A stretch of 64,000 nucleotides of DNA from Phycisphaerales bacterium (GTDB lineage Bacteria > Planctomycetota > Phycisphaerae > Phycisphaerales > SM1A02), in contig SIAD01000008.1 in NCBI GenBank assembly GCA_009691915.1, positions 1-64,000 on the forward strand, given 5' to 3'. Under the pieces are notes generated by a model, which was given only the letters and a program-made list of their open reading frames with translations, was not told the origin of the DNA and searched no databases. Positions 17,234 through 25,194 of the stretch are shown here, piece after piece (within the stretch, counting starts at the first letter, position 1; each line of letters opens with the position of its first letter). A program made the translations under genes and the position numbers.

Positions 17234-18597
17234 TCAACCACGCCACTATCGTGGCGTTCGGTCTCGCATGCGTCGCGGCTATGCTCAGCCCGGCGTGGGG
17301 GCTCGCACTAGTGCTGACCATGTATGCGTTCGAGCAGGCGGCGCAGGCATCAAACATGCTGTTTGTCAGGTTCGTGGCCCTGGCCAACTTTTGCGTCGCG
17401 GTCTCCGTGACCTTCGGAGTGGTTCGCAACTTTCTCGCGACGCCGCGACTCTTCCACGGCTACGCATCGCCGGTGTGGTTTGGTACGGTCGCGATCTTTG
17501 CCTACTCAGCAGCCTCCCTTTTCTGGACCCCGGCGCGCGCAACCGCGGTTCCCTTGCTCACCGGGCAGATTCCGTACTTCGTACTGTTCATCCTCATCGC
17601 TCCGCTGCTGATCGATGACATCGGGTCTCTGACGCGGTTCACGCGCGCCTTTCTGTTCCTCGGGGTTGCAATTGTGGTGATGATGCTTCTCAATCCAGCA
17701 TTCACCTTCTACACGGGTCGACTGGGATTCAACCTCGAGGCCACCGTGCGCACCAACCCGCTGGCGATGGGAGAACTCGGGGGGAACATTCTTCTCGCCG
17801 GTGCGCTCTTCCGGGTGGGCTCGAGTGCGTGGTTCACCCAGTTGCTTCGCATTGGAGCGTTCGGTCTCGGCGCTGTGCTGGCACTCCAGTCAGGGTCGCG
17901 TGGTCAGATCATCTTCGCCGTGCTCATTGCCCTCGGGTTCTATCCCATGGCCGTGAGAATCAAGAACATGGCGGGGTTCTTCTGGAGCGCCGTCGGTGCG
18001 GTCGCGGTTATCCCGATCATTCTTCTCCTGGGGCAGTACCTCCTGAGCGGGCAGGAACTCAGGCGTTGGAGCTTAGAGTTCCTCGCGGGCGGGTCCGATG
18101 TGCGCGTGGCCAATGTGACCGAGCTCATGAGCGCGTGGCTGGCGTATCCGCCGGCGTGGTTCGTGGGCCTCGGATTCAATGCGTTCACCGCGGTCTCTGC
18201 GGCGCGAAGCGAGCCGTACTCTCATGTCCTCTTCGTCGATCTTCTCGCCGAGCATGGGATCCCGATGTTCATTCTGTTCTGCATTGTTCTCACAACTGCA
18301 GTGCGGGATGCGGTGTGGGTTTTTCGGCGGTTCGCGGATGACCCCGACGCGAGGGCGGCGCTGGCGGTATTCTACTCCTTCTTTGCCTATCAACTTCTCC
18401 TCGTGAACAAGCAGGGATATATCTGGGCCGCCATGATGTTCTTTTTCCAGATAGTTACCATCACACGCCTGCGCATGAGGACTGAGATGTACGACTACGA
18501 CGCTGCCGAGGCGGACGATTACGAGCCAGATGAGGTGACCGAGGATCACGCGACGGGGGAGGGACTTAGCTCTCCTGAGGTCAGGGCGGCTCGCTAG
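17230..18597 (+). CDS. O-antigen polymerase/ligase-like membrane protein
   Basis: 455 residues from ATG 17230, which overlaps the previous stop as ATGA; a longer frame from 17194 is less likely. About 11-12 hydrophobic segments, with a larger loop before residue 330 containing ELMSAWLAYPPAWFVGLGFNAF. This is the layout of Wzy/WaaL-type proteins, which polymerise or transfer lipid-linked repeat units on the periplasmic face. The C-terminal 35 residues are strongly acidic and Tyr/Asp-rich, which is unusual for the family. It lies between the GH56-like gene and an amidotransferase in the same operon. Confidence 0.78.
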   Translation: MINHATIVAFGLACVAAMLSPAWGLALVLTMYAFEQAAQASNMLFVRFVALANFCVAVSVTFGVVRNFLATPRLFHGYASPVWFGTVAIFAYSAASLFWTPARATAVPLLTGQIPYFVLFILIAPLLIDDIGSLTRFTRAFLFLGVAIVVMMLLNPAFTFYTGRLGFNLEATVRTNPLAMGELGGNILLAGALFRVGSSAWFTQLLRIGAFGLGAVLALQSGSRGQIIFAVLIALGFYPMAVRIKNMAGFFWSAVGAVAVIPIILLLGQYLLSGQELRRWSLEFLAGGSDVRVANVTELMSAWLAYPPAWFVGLGFNAFTAVSAARSEPYSHVLFVDLLAEHGIPMFILFCIVLTTAVRDAVWVFRRFADDPDARAALAVFYSFFAYQLLLVNKQGYIWAAMMFFFQIVTITRLRMRTEMYDYDAAEADDYEPDEVTEDHATGEGLSSPEVRAAR

Positions 18598-18602
18598 CCA
18601 CA

Positions 18603-20534
18603 ATGTGCGGAATCTGCGGCATTCTCGTGGGTGGGCGGATCACTCCGCGCGACCGCCTACTTCTGCGCCACCTCAACGGATCTATGGCGCATCGGGGTCC
18701 CGACGGCGAGGGGTACTACGAAGCTGATCAAGTCGCCATCGGCATGAGGCGATTGTCCATCATCGACCTTCAGGGAGGCTGGCAGCCTCTGTGGAACGAA
18801 GACCACTCCGTCGCGCTGGTCGCCAACGGTGAGATCTACAACTTTGTCGAGTTGCGAAGAGACCTGGAGGCGCGCGGGCACAGGTTTCGAACCAAGAGTG
18901 ACTGCGAGACAATCGTGCATCTGTACGAGGAGCACGGGTCCGACTGCGTGAAGCACCTGCGCGGCATGTTTGCGTTCTGCCTAGTCGACATCACTCGAAG
19001 GCGCGTTCTGCTGGCAAGGGATCGCATCGGCGAAAAGCCTCTGTACCTCGTTCAGAAGGGAGAGCGAATCACTTTCGCCAGCGAGCTTCGCGCACTGGTT
19101 GGCTCCGGGGTGGTGCCGTTCGAGATTGACCCAGGGGCGGTCAACCTCTACCTCCACTACGGTTTCGTTCCCGAATTCACGACAGCGATCCGCGGAGTGC
19201 GGAAACTGCAGGCGGGCCATCTCATGGAGATCGACCTCACGCCATTCCGGGTGAAGGAACGCCGTTGGTGGCGCATGGATCAGGCATTGCCTATCGACGC
19301 GGAACCCGGGGCGGCGATTCGCGACTCGCTCAACGAACTATCGAGTCTTGTGGTTCGGTCTGATGTGCCGGTTGGCGTCGCGCTCTCTGGTGGTATCGAC
19401 TCAAGCCTGATCGCCGCGCTCGCCCACCACGAGCTTGGGGATCGGCTGACAGCGATCTCGGTCGGCTATGAGGGTGGTGCGTGGCAGGATGAGACGGGGC
19501 TTGCCAAGGAGTTCGCCGACACAATCGGCATCAAGATTCACATTCGGCGCATGCGAATAGAGGAGGTGGTCGATAGGTTTGCCGAAGTCTGCTTCAAGCG
19601 GGACGACCCCACGGCCGACCTCTCGGGATCGAGCTACTTCGCCATCATGGAGGCGGCGCGAGATGCCGGAGTCCACGTCATGCTCATGGGCCACGGTGGC
19701 GACGAACTTTTCTGGGGATACAAGTGGATGCGCGATGCCGCACTGCGCATGGAGCTCAAGGCGAAGATGCTCCGTGGCGAGGCGGGACTCCTCAACTACC
19801 TCAGGCCCAAGATGCCGACCTTGAGCTGGACGAGCGCGATGAACTGGATCGAGCATGGGTTCGGCTTGCGGCGTGGCTATCAGGACTGGGTCGAGGACCG
19901 GACGGGCCCCCGCGACCAGCTCCCCCCGTGGGATCCCACGTACACCTGGAGATCAGTTGATGACATCGCATCTGTAGTACTTGCCTGCTGGGAAGAGGCG
20001 CGCAAGACCGACCCAACGGCGCTCTTTCGGGGTCAGGAATACCAAGAGCGCCCCGACATCTCCATCCCGATGATCGTGAGCGAGAGTTACATGGCAGTCA
20101 ACGGGATTGCCCAAGGCGACCGGCTGAGCATGGCGGCGAGCGTCGAGTGCCGCCTTCCGCTAGTCGACTATCGGTTCATCGAAACAGCTGTTGGACTCCG
20201 CAAGGCCCACTCAGATCTCCACCTGCCGCCGAAGACCTGGTTGAAGGCTGCTGCCCGCGATACTGTTCCAGCCTTCGTGTTCGCGCGGCGCAAGCGAGGA
20301 TTTTCCCCCCCATGGAAGCGGTGGTACGAAGCGATCTTCAATCGCCACATGGTGGATCTGCGGAACGGGGCACTCGTTCGAGCTGGGATCGTTCGTCGCG
20401 GCGCCTATGACGAAGTGCGCCGGACAACTCACTGGTCAGGGAGACCGTATCCACTGTTGATGCCGATGCTCATCCTTGAGGGATGGGCACAGGGAATGGC
20501 CAGCGCATCCGCCAACGCCCCGAGGCTGGATTGA
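18603..20534 (+). CDS. asnB: Asparagine synthase-type amidotransferase, copy 1
   Basis: 643 residues. Cys2 after the initiator Met is the glutaminase nucleophile (MCGICGI). An N-terminal class II glutamine amidotransferase domain (about 1-210) is followed by an ATP-pyrophosphatase synthetase domain with SGGIDSS near residue 262. The family normally makes asparagine from aspartate and glutamine. Copies inside polysaccharide loci often amidate sugar carboxylates instead, so the substrate here is open. It follows the polymerase by 5 bases, and its stop overlaps the flippase start. A second, diverged copy lies at 25195. Confidence 0.9.
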   Translation: MCGICGILVGGRITPRDRLLLRHLNGSMAHRGPDGEGYYEADQVAIGMRRLSIIDLQGGWQPLWNEDHSVALVANGEIYNFVELRRDLEARGHRFRTKSDCETIVHLYEEHGSDCVKHLRGMFAFCLVDITRRRVLLARDRIGEKPLYLVQKGERITFASELRALVGSGVVPFEIDPGAVNLYLHYGFVPEFTTAIRGVRKLQAGHLMEIDLTPFRVKERRWWRMDQALPIDAEPGAAIRDSLNELSSLVVRSDVPVGVALSGGIDSSLIAALAHHELGDRLTAISVGYEGGAWQDETGLAKEFADTIGIKIHIRRMRIEEVVDRFAEVCFKRDDPTADLSGSSYFAIMEAARDAGVHVMLMGHGGDELFWGYKWMRDAALRMELKAKMLRGEAGLLNYLRPKMPTLSWTSAMNWIEHGFGLRRGYQDWVEDRTGPRDQLPPWDPTYTWRSVDDIASVVLACWEEARKTDPTALFRGQEYQERPDISIPMIVSESYMAVNGIAQGDRLSMAASVECRLPLVDYRFIETAVGLRKAHSDLHLPPKTWLKAAARDTVPAFVFARRKRGFSPPWKRWYEAIFNRHMVDLRNGALVRAGIVRRGAYDEVRRTTHWSGRPYPLLMPMLILEGWAQGMASASANAPRLD

Positions 20535-22093
20535 GCCCTCAGGGAGAGTCGTCGATCAGCGAGCCGGAGGGTGGAACTGGTTGCCAGGCGCAGGGACTCG
20601 GGACAGCGGCGGCGAGCGGGACGGCCTGGTCGGTCATTCAGATTGCTGTCAACAAGGTCGGGACCATCATCTCTATCTGGCTGGTCGCCCAACTGCTCTC
20701 GCCGGACGAATTCGGGATGGCAGCGCTCACTGTTTCTGTGGGACTGTTCCTGTCGATCCTTCCGCCGCTCACCGTGGGCGATGTGATCGTCACACACACA
20801 ACGCGGTTCGAACCGATTGCGCGAGCGGCCATGCGACTGGCCAATCTCGTCGGCATCGGGACCTTCATCCTCACGGCGATAGCCGCGCCGATTGTGGCGT
20901 GGTGCTATGGGGAGCCAATGCTGGGGGTGTTCGTCGGGCTGCTTCTCGTCGTCGCGCTCCGGCCAGTCTCATTCGGACTCGTCGCCGTGCCGTTGGCGCG
21001 ACTGCGCGTTGCATTCGATTACCGATCCATCGCCTTGATCGACGGGTGGACCCAACTGGGCGCTACCACATTGGTCGTCGTGCTGGCCTATGTTGGTTGC
21101 GGTCCCCTGGCCTTGGTGTTGCCGCAGGTCGCGGTGACCTTCGTGCGCGCCTACTACTACCGCCAACGCACGCGCCGTATTGCGATCGCTGTCGAACGAC
21201 CACCGTCCCCGGTGCCGGAGTGCTCGCGCGAGGAGCACCGTCGACTCATAGGTCAGTTCGCCCTGGCAGGAATCGCGCAGTATGTCCACAACACTCTGGT
21301 CATACTTCCCGTGCTGGTCCTCGGGTATTTCGCATCCGAGCACGCGACCGGACTCTTCGCCTTTGCATTTTCGCTCTCGACTCAGGCAAATGGGCTCATC
21401 GCGGCGCAGCTTGGGACGGTGTTACAGCCGATCTTCGTCGGACTCGGTCACGCTACCGAGAGACAGGTCGCAGGATTCCTTCGAGTCGTCCGCGTCCTCG
21501 GTGCGGGAGCGGTGCCGATATGCCTCCTGCAAGCGGCGCTGGCGGAGCCGCTCTTTCGCCTGCTTCTTGAGCCCAAGTGGGACGAGGCGATCCCGGTGTT
21601 TGCAGTCCTGAGTCTGCTGGAGAGCAGTTACTTTGCGACCGCGCCGACGATGGCATTGCTGCGCGCGCAGAGTCGATTCAAAACCTACTTTGTTTGGCAA
21701 GTCCTTCAGTTTGTGATTGCCGCCGGGGCATTCGTCGCGGTCGCGCCCGCGTACGGCGCCCTTGGGGTTGCGTCTTGTTCCGCCATCCTGTGGATGACGA
21801 GCCTTCCCATCGCGGTGTGGCTCTGCACGCGTCCGATGGGAGGGAGCATCTGGCAGGGGATCGGCATCTTCGTTGTTCCCTGGGCAACCGCAGTTCCGGT
21901 GGCTGGTGGCGCGTGGTATGCGTGGACACTTCTCGAGCCGCTGGGAACCCCTGGAATGATCTTGGCTCTCCTCGTGGTCGGTCCTGCGGCGCTGGCCGTC
22001 AGCCTGTGGCTGACGCGGTTCACGCAGCCATCGGCCTATGCCGAGATAGCTTCGATCGCGACGAGGTACGCACGAAAACTCCTCAAGCGGTGA
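20531..22093 (+). CDS. Polysaccharide flippase (Wzx-like, MOP superfamily)
   Basis: About 520 residues. Roughly 12-14 membrane segments from about residue 40, beginning TAWSVIQIAVNKVGTIISIW and with the LLSPDEFGMAALT element that marks lipopolysaccharide-type flippases. It would move undecaprenyl-linked repeat units to the periplasmic side. Start: TTG 20531 overlaps the asparagine-synthase stop as TTGA and fits the operon's style; ATG 20483 is an in-frame alternative adding 16 hydrophilic residues inside the upstream gene. It closes the first operon segment; 67 bases separate it from the next glycosyltransferase. Confidence 0.85.
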   Translation: MSPQGESSISEPEGGTGCQAQGLGTAAASGTAWSVIQIAVNKVGTIISIWLVAQLLSPDEFGMAALTVSVGLFLSILPPLTVGDVIVTHTTRFEPIARAAMRLANLVGIGTFILTAIAAPIVAWCYGEPMLGVFVGLLLVVALRPVSFGLVAVPLARLRVAFDYRSIALIDGWTQLGATTLVVVLAYVGCGPLALVLPQVAVTFVRAYYYRQRTRRIAIAVERPPSPVPECSREEHRRLIGQFALAGIAQYVHNTLVILPVLVLGYFASEHATGLFAFAFSLSTQANGLIAAQLGTVLQPIFVGLGHATERQVAGFLRVVRVLGAGAVPICLLQAALAEPLFRLLLEPKWDEAIPVFAVLSLLESSYFATAPTMALLRAQSRFKTYFVWQVLQFVIAAGAFVAVAPAYGALGVASCSAILWMTSLPIAVWLCTRPMGGSIWQGIGIFVVPWATAVPVAGGAWYAWTLLEPLGTPGMILALLVVGPAALAVSLWLTRFTQPSAYAEIASIATRYARKLLKR

Positions 22094-22139
22094 ACCGCTC
22101 CGCCCCAGCACTCGTCCTCAAGAGCGGCAGACCGATGAC

Positions 22140-22145
22140 TACACT
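22140..22145 (+). promoter_or_regulatory. Possible internal promoter -10 box
   Basis: TACACT in the 67-base gap after the flippase, 15 bases before ATG 22161. It could start a second transcript with a leader of about 9 bases. No convincing -35 box. Confidence 0.3.
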
Positions 22146-22160
22146 CACACGCCCATCCAG

Positions 22161-23369
22161 ATGGTCACCGAGAGCGTCAATAACCCCCACTCCAAGCGGC
22201 CCAGAGTCGCCGTGGTCTACCACTTCTTCGCCCACTATCGGCGTCCGATCGTTGAGGCCCTCGCGCGCAGTGAAGTATCCGACTTCACATTTTGCGGGGA
22301 TGACCACGACTACGAGAGCACGATCAAGAAGGCGGAATTCTCGGCCGAGGTTCGGTTCATTCGCTGCCCCACGCGCCGGATCGCGCGGTCGTTCATGTGG
22401 CAGCGCGGTATTGTCCGGCTCGCCCTCGCGCGACGGTTCGACACGCTCATTTTTCTGGGAAACGCCAACTGGATCGCCACATGGGCGGCTGCCGTCGCAG
22501 CTCGCGCGACGGGAAAGCATGTCATTTTCTGGAGCCACGGATTCCTCGGTGCCCCTAGGGGACTCAAGGGTCTGATTCGGCGCGCGTTCTTCGCACTGGC
22601 CCACACTCACATGTTCTACGGCAACAATGCGCGGCGCCACGCAATCGACATCGGATGGGCTCCAGAGCGGCTGTATGTCGTCCATAACAGCCTCGACATA
22701 GACGAGCAGACGCGCCAACGCCGAGGGGTCAGTGCCGAGCGGCGCGATCAGCTGCGACGACAGATGTTCGGGCACTCGACAGCGCCCATTGTCATCTTCA
22801 CTGGGAGGATCGGTCGTGCAAGGCGCCTCGACTTGCTCGTTGAGGCAGCGCGGCTCCTGCGGCTCGACGGGGTCGCATTGAATCTGCTCCTTGTGGGTGA
22901 TGGGGAACTGCGGCCTGACATTGAGCGGCGTGCGCGCGAGGCTGGGCTGACAGCCCACTTTACCGGCGCGTGTTACGACGAGTCATTGATCGCCGCGTAC
23001 TTTGCGATGGCCACGGTGGCCGTGCTCCCCGCGCAGGCTGGGCTCTCGGTGATTCACAGCTTGACCTATGGTGTCCCCGTGATCACGCACTCGGACATTG
23101 CCTCACAGGGTCCGGAAGTTGAGGCGATTGTCCCCGATCGAACCGGCGACCTGTTCGAGCGCGACAGCGCCGAGGATCTTGCCAGGGTCATGCGGCTTTG
23201 GATCGTGCCGCGGTCGGATGGCCAGGCGATTCGCGCCCAGTGCATCGCGCTCATCGAGCGATCATGGACTCCCCAGTTCCAGGTGCGCACGATCGAGCGC
23301 GCCGTTCAGCGTCTCCCCGCCGAAAATGTCTCGAGCGTCGGCGAAGGACTCTCTGAGGGTGCCGCATGA
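22161..23369 (+). CDS. Glycosyltransferase family 4, paralog A
   Basis: 402 residues, GT-B fold. The N-terminal acceptor domain begins RPRVAVVYHFFAHYRRPIVE. The C-terminal nucleotide-sugar domain contains IVIFTGRIGRARRLDLLVEA, LLLVGDGELRP and the SLTYGVPVITH segment. The E-x7-E donor motif is altered, as in several GT4 members, leaving GPEVEAIV and RTGDLFE. Retaining sugar transfer to a lipid-linked acceptor is the usual role; donor and acceptor are unknown. It is clearly related to the gene at 23941 (shared HYRR-IVEALA, HMFYG and VGDG stretches), and an acyltransferase sits between them. Its stop overlaps that acyltransferase as ATGA. Confidence 0.86.
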   Translation: MVTESVNNPHSKRPRVAVVYHFFAHYRRPIVEALARSEVSDFTFCGDDHDYESTIKKAEFSAEVRFIRCPTRRIARSFMWQRGIVRLALARRFDTLIFLGNANWIATWAAAVAARATGKHVIFWSHGFLGAPRGLKGLIRRAFFALAHTHMFYGNNARRHAIDIGWAPERLYVVHNSLDIDEQTRQRRGVSAERRDQLRRQMFGHSTAPIVIFTGRIGRARRLDLLVEAARLLRLDGVALNLLLVGDGELRPDIERRAREAGLTAHFTGACYDESLIAAYFAMATVAVLPAQAGLSVIHSLTYGVPVITHSDIASQGPEVEAIVPDRTGDLFERDSAEDLARVMRLWIVPRSDGQAIRAQCIALIERSWTPQFQVRTIERAVQRLPAENVSSVGEGLSEGAA

Positions 23370-23944
23370 TTGTGTGCGCGCTTCGCAGGGTGGTTGGATC
23401 CGGCCGCGCGTACGGTCGGCTGCGTGGATGTCTCATGGCGTGGCGGCGATTCCGTTTCGGACTCCGGCATGTCGACAAGACCTTCCATATGGGTGCAAGT
23501 TGCTATGTGGAAAGGGATCTCGTGGCCGGCCCCTACTCGTTCATCAACAACAACTGCTATCTCCAGGCCAAGGTACGGCTCGGCCGCTACGCGCTCTGCG
23601 GGCCGTATGTCTCGGTCGTCGGGGGTGATCACAGGCCGAACTTGCCGGGAGTTCCGCTCATCTTCAGTGGTCGCCCGGAGGTGCGCGAAACGGTGTTTGA
23701 AGATGACTCGTGGGTCGGGCTCGGCGCGATCATCATGCAGGGAGTTCGCATCGGCCGGGGTGCGATTGTCGCGGCTGGCGCCGTGGTCACGAGGGATGTT
23801 CCGGCGTACGAGATTCACGCGGGGATCCCGGCCAAGAAGATCGGCGAACGATTCCCCGATGCTGCCGACCGAGCTAGGCATGATGCAGTACTCGACGGCC
23901 CACTCGTGCACGGTCGGTTCGCGCGTCCGCAACTGGATCCATGA
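23366..23944 (+). CDS. Hexapeptide-repeat acyltransferase (left-handed beta helix)
   Basis: 192 residues. From about residue 45 on, the spacing of Ile/Val/Leu-G-x-G/A repeats (VRLGRYALCGPYVSVVG, WVGLGAIIMQGVRIGRGAIVAAGAVVT) marks a left-handed beta helix. The GGDHRPN loop supplies the likely catalytic histidine. These enzymes usually O- or N-acetylate sugars using acetyl-CoA. ATGA overlaps at both ends tie it to the two flanking paralogous glycosyltransferases, so it probably modifies a sugar placed by one of them. Confidence 0.85.
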   Translation: MIVCALRRVVGSGRAYGRLRGCLMAWRRFRFGLRHVDKTFHMGASCYVERDLVAGPYSFINNNCYLQAKVRLGRYALCGPYVSVVGGDHRPNLPGVPLIFSGRPEVRETVFEDDSWVGLGAIIMQGVRIGRGAIVAAGAVVTRDVPAYEIHAGIPAKKIGERFPDAADRARHDAVLDGPLVHGRFARPQLDP

Positions 23945-25119
23945 CGGGCATGACGAGCGAGCGCCGACCTCGCGTCGCGGTCGTCTACCACTTCTATCCG
24001 CATTATCGGCGTGCGATCGTCGAGGCTCTTGCGCAGAGCAGCGCCGCCGACTTCACATTCTTCGGCGATGATCATGAGTACCTCAATTCCATCGAACCAG
24101 CGCACCTCAGCTCGCGCGTGAGGTTTGTCTTGGCACCGACCCATCACCTGGGCGGACCCTTCATGTGGCAGTGGGGCGCCATCGCCATCGCGTTCAGGCG
24201 CGAGTTCGACACGGTGATCTTCCATCCGGTCCCGCACTGGCCCTGCACATGGATGGGGGCCATCCTGGCACGGGCTATGGGGAAAAGCGTGATCTTCTGG
24301 GGCCACGGGTTCCTCGCAGCGCCACGCGGTGTCAACGGGCTAGTCCGGCGCGCACTGAACGCGCTGCCGCATGCCCACATGTTCTACGGTCGCCGTGCGA
24401 AACAGATTGCGATGGACCTCGGGTGGAATCCAGAGCGGCTCCATGTCATCTACAACAGCCAGGATCTTCAGGAGCAGACCGCAGCGCGTGACTGTGTGAC
24501 TCTCGAGCGTCGCTGCGCAATCCGTCGGGAGCTATTCGGCAATGACACCACGCCCGTCATCGTCTGCACCTCACGCCTGGTCGCCGTTCGAAAGCTCAAC
24601 CTCATGATCGAGGCTGCGGCGGAGCTCGCGCATCGAGGCCGGCCAGTGCATGTCCTGATTGTTGGCGACGGCCCAGAGCGTGCGATGCTCGAGAATCTCG
24701 CACGCGAGCGGGGTGTGACAGCTCACTTTGAGGGCGCCTGCTACGACGAATGCCGCCTCGCGGAACTCATGATGGCATCAAATGTCACGGTGTCGCCTGG
24801 TCGCGTCGGGCTGACCGTCACTCACAGCATGGTGTACGGCGTTCCCGTCGTCACGCACTCCGACGCGGAGGATCAGGCTCCGGAGTCCGAGGCAATCATT
24901 CCCGGGCGGACTGGCTCGCTCTTCGCGAAGGATAATGTCGGATCACTTGGAGATGCCATCGAGCCATGGATCTCATCGCAGTTTCCGTCGCAGGCAACCT
25001 CCGACGCGTGTCGTGGGATCGTCGAGCGGTTCTGGAATCCTCTCTACCAGCGCCGAGCGATCGAGCGGGCGGCCTGCGGGCGGAACGCCGACGACCTTCA
25101 GGATCCCCGAGAACCCTAA
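23941..25119 (+). CDS. Glycosyltransferase family 4, paralog B
   Basis: 392 residues, GT-B fold, alignable by eye with the gene at 22161 over its whole length: RPRVAVVYHF, GDDHEYLNSI, VIFWGHGFLAAPRG, HAHMFYG, VLIVGDGPER and HFEGACYDE. The C-terminal half carries the nucleotide-sugar domain with SMVYGVPVVTHSDAEDQAPE. Likely arose by local duplication with the acyltransferase in the middle. The two may add different sugars or the same sugar at two positions. It overlaps the acyltransferase stop by ATGA and is followed by a 75-base gap. Confidence 0.86.
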   Translation: MTGMTSERRPRVAVVYHFYPHYRRAIVEALAQSSAADFTFFGDDHEYLNSIEPAHLSSRVRFVLAPTHHLGGPFMWQWGAIAIAFRREFDTVIFHPVPHWPCTWMGAILARAMGKSVIFWGHGFLAAPRGVNGLVRRALNALPHAHMFYGRRAKQIAMDLGWNPERLHVIYNSQDLQEQTAARDCVTLERRCAIRRELFGNDTTPVIVCTSRLVAVRKLNLMIEAAAELAHRGRPVHVLIVGDGPERAMLENLARERGVTAHFEGACYDECRLAELMMASNVTVSPGRVGLTVTHSMVYGVPVVTHSDAEDQAPESEAIIPGRTGSLFAKDNVGSLGDAIEPWISSQFPSQATSDACRGIVERFWNPLYQRRAIERAACGRNADDLQDPREP

Positions 25120-25194
25120 GGTGCGGTCGGGCGTATCACTGATCGCGCTTGTGGGTAACCTCTTGCTTCCCAACCCCCGTCCGATCCACCAATA

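Noticed and set aside
20476-21570. Plus-strand open frame of 364 codons
   Set aside because: Shares its bases with the flippase gene in another frame; product is Arg/Pro-rich with no membrane segments or motifs.
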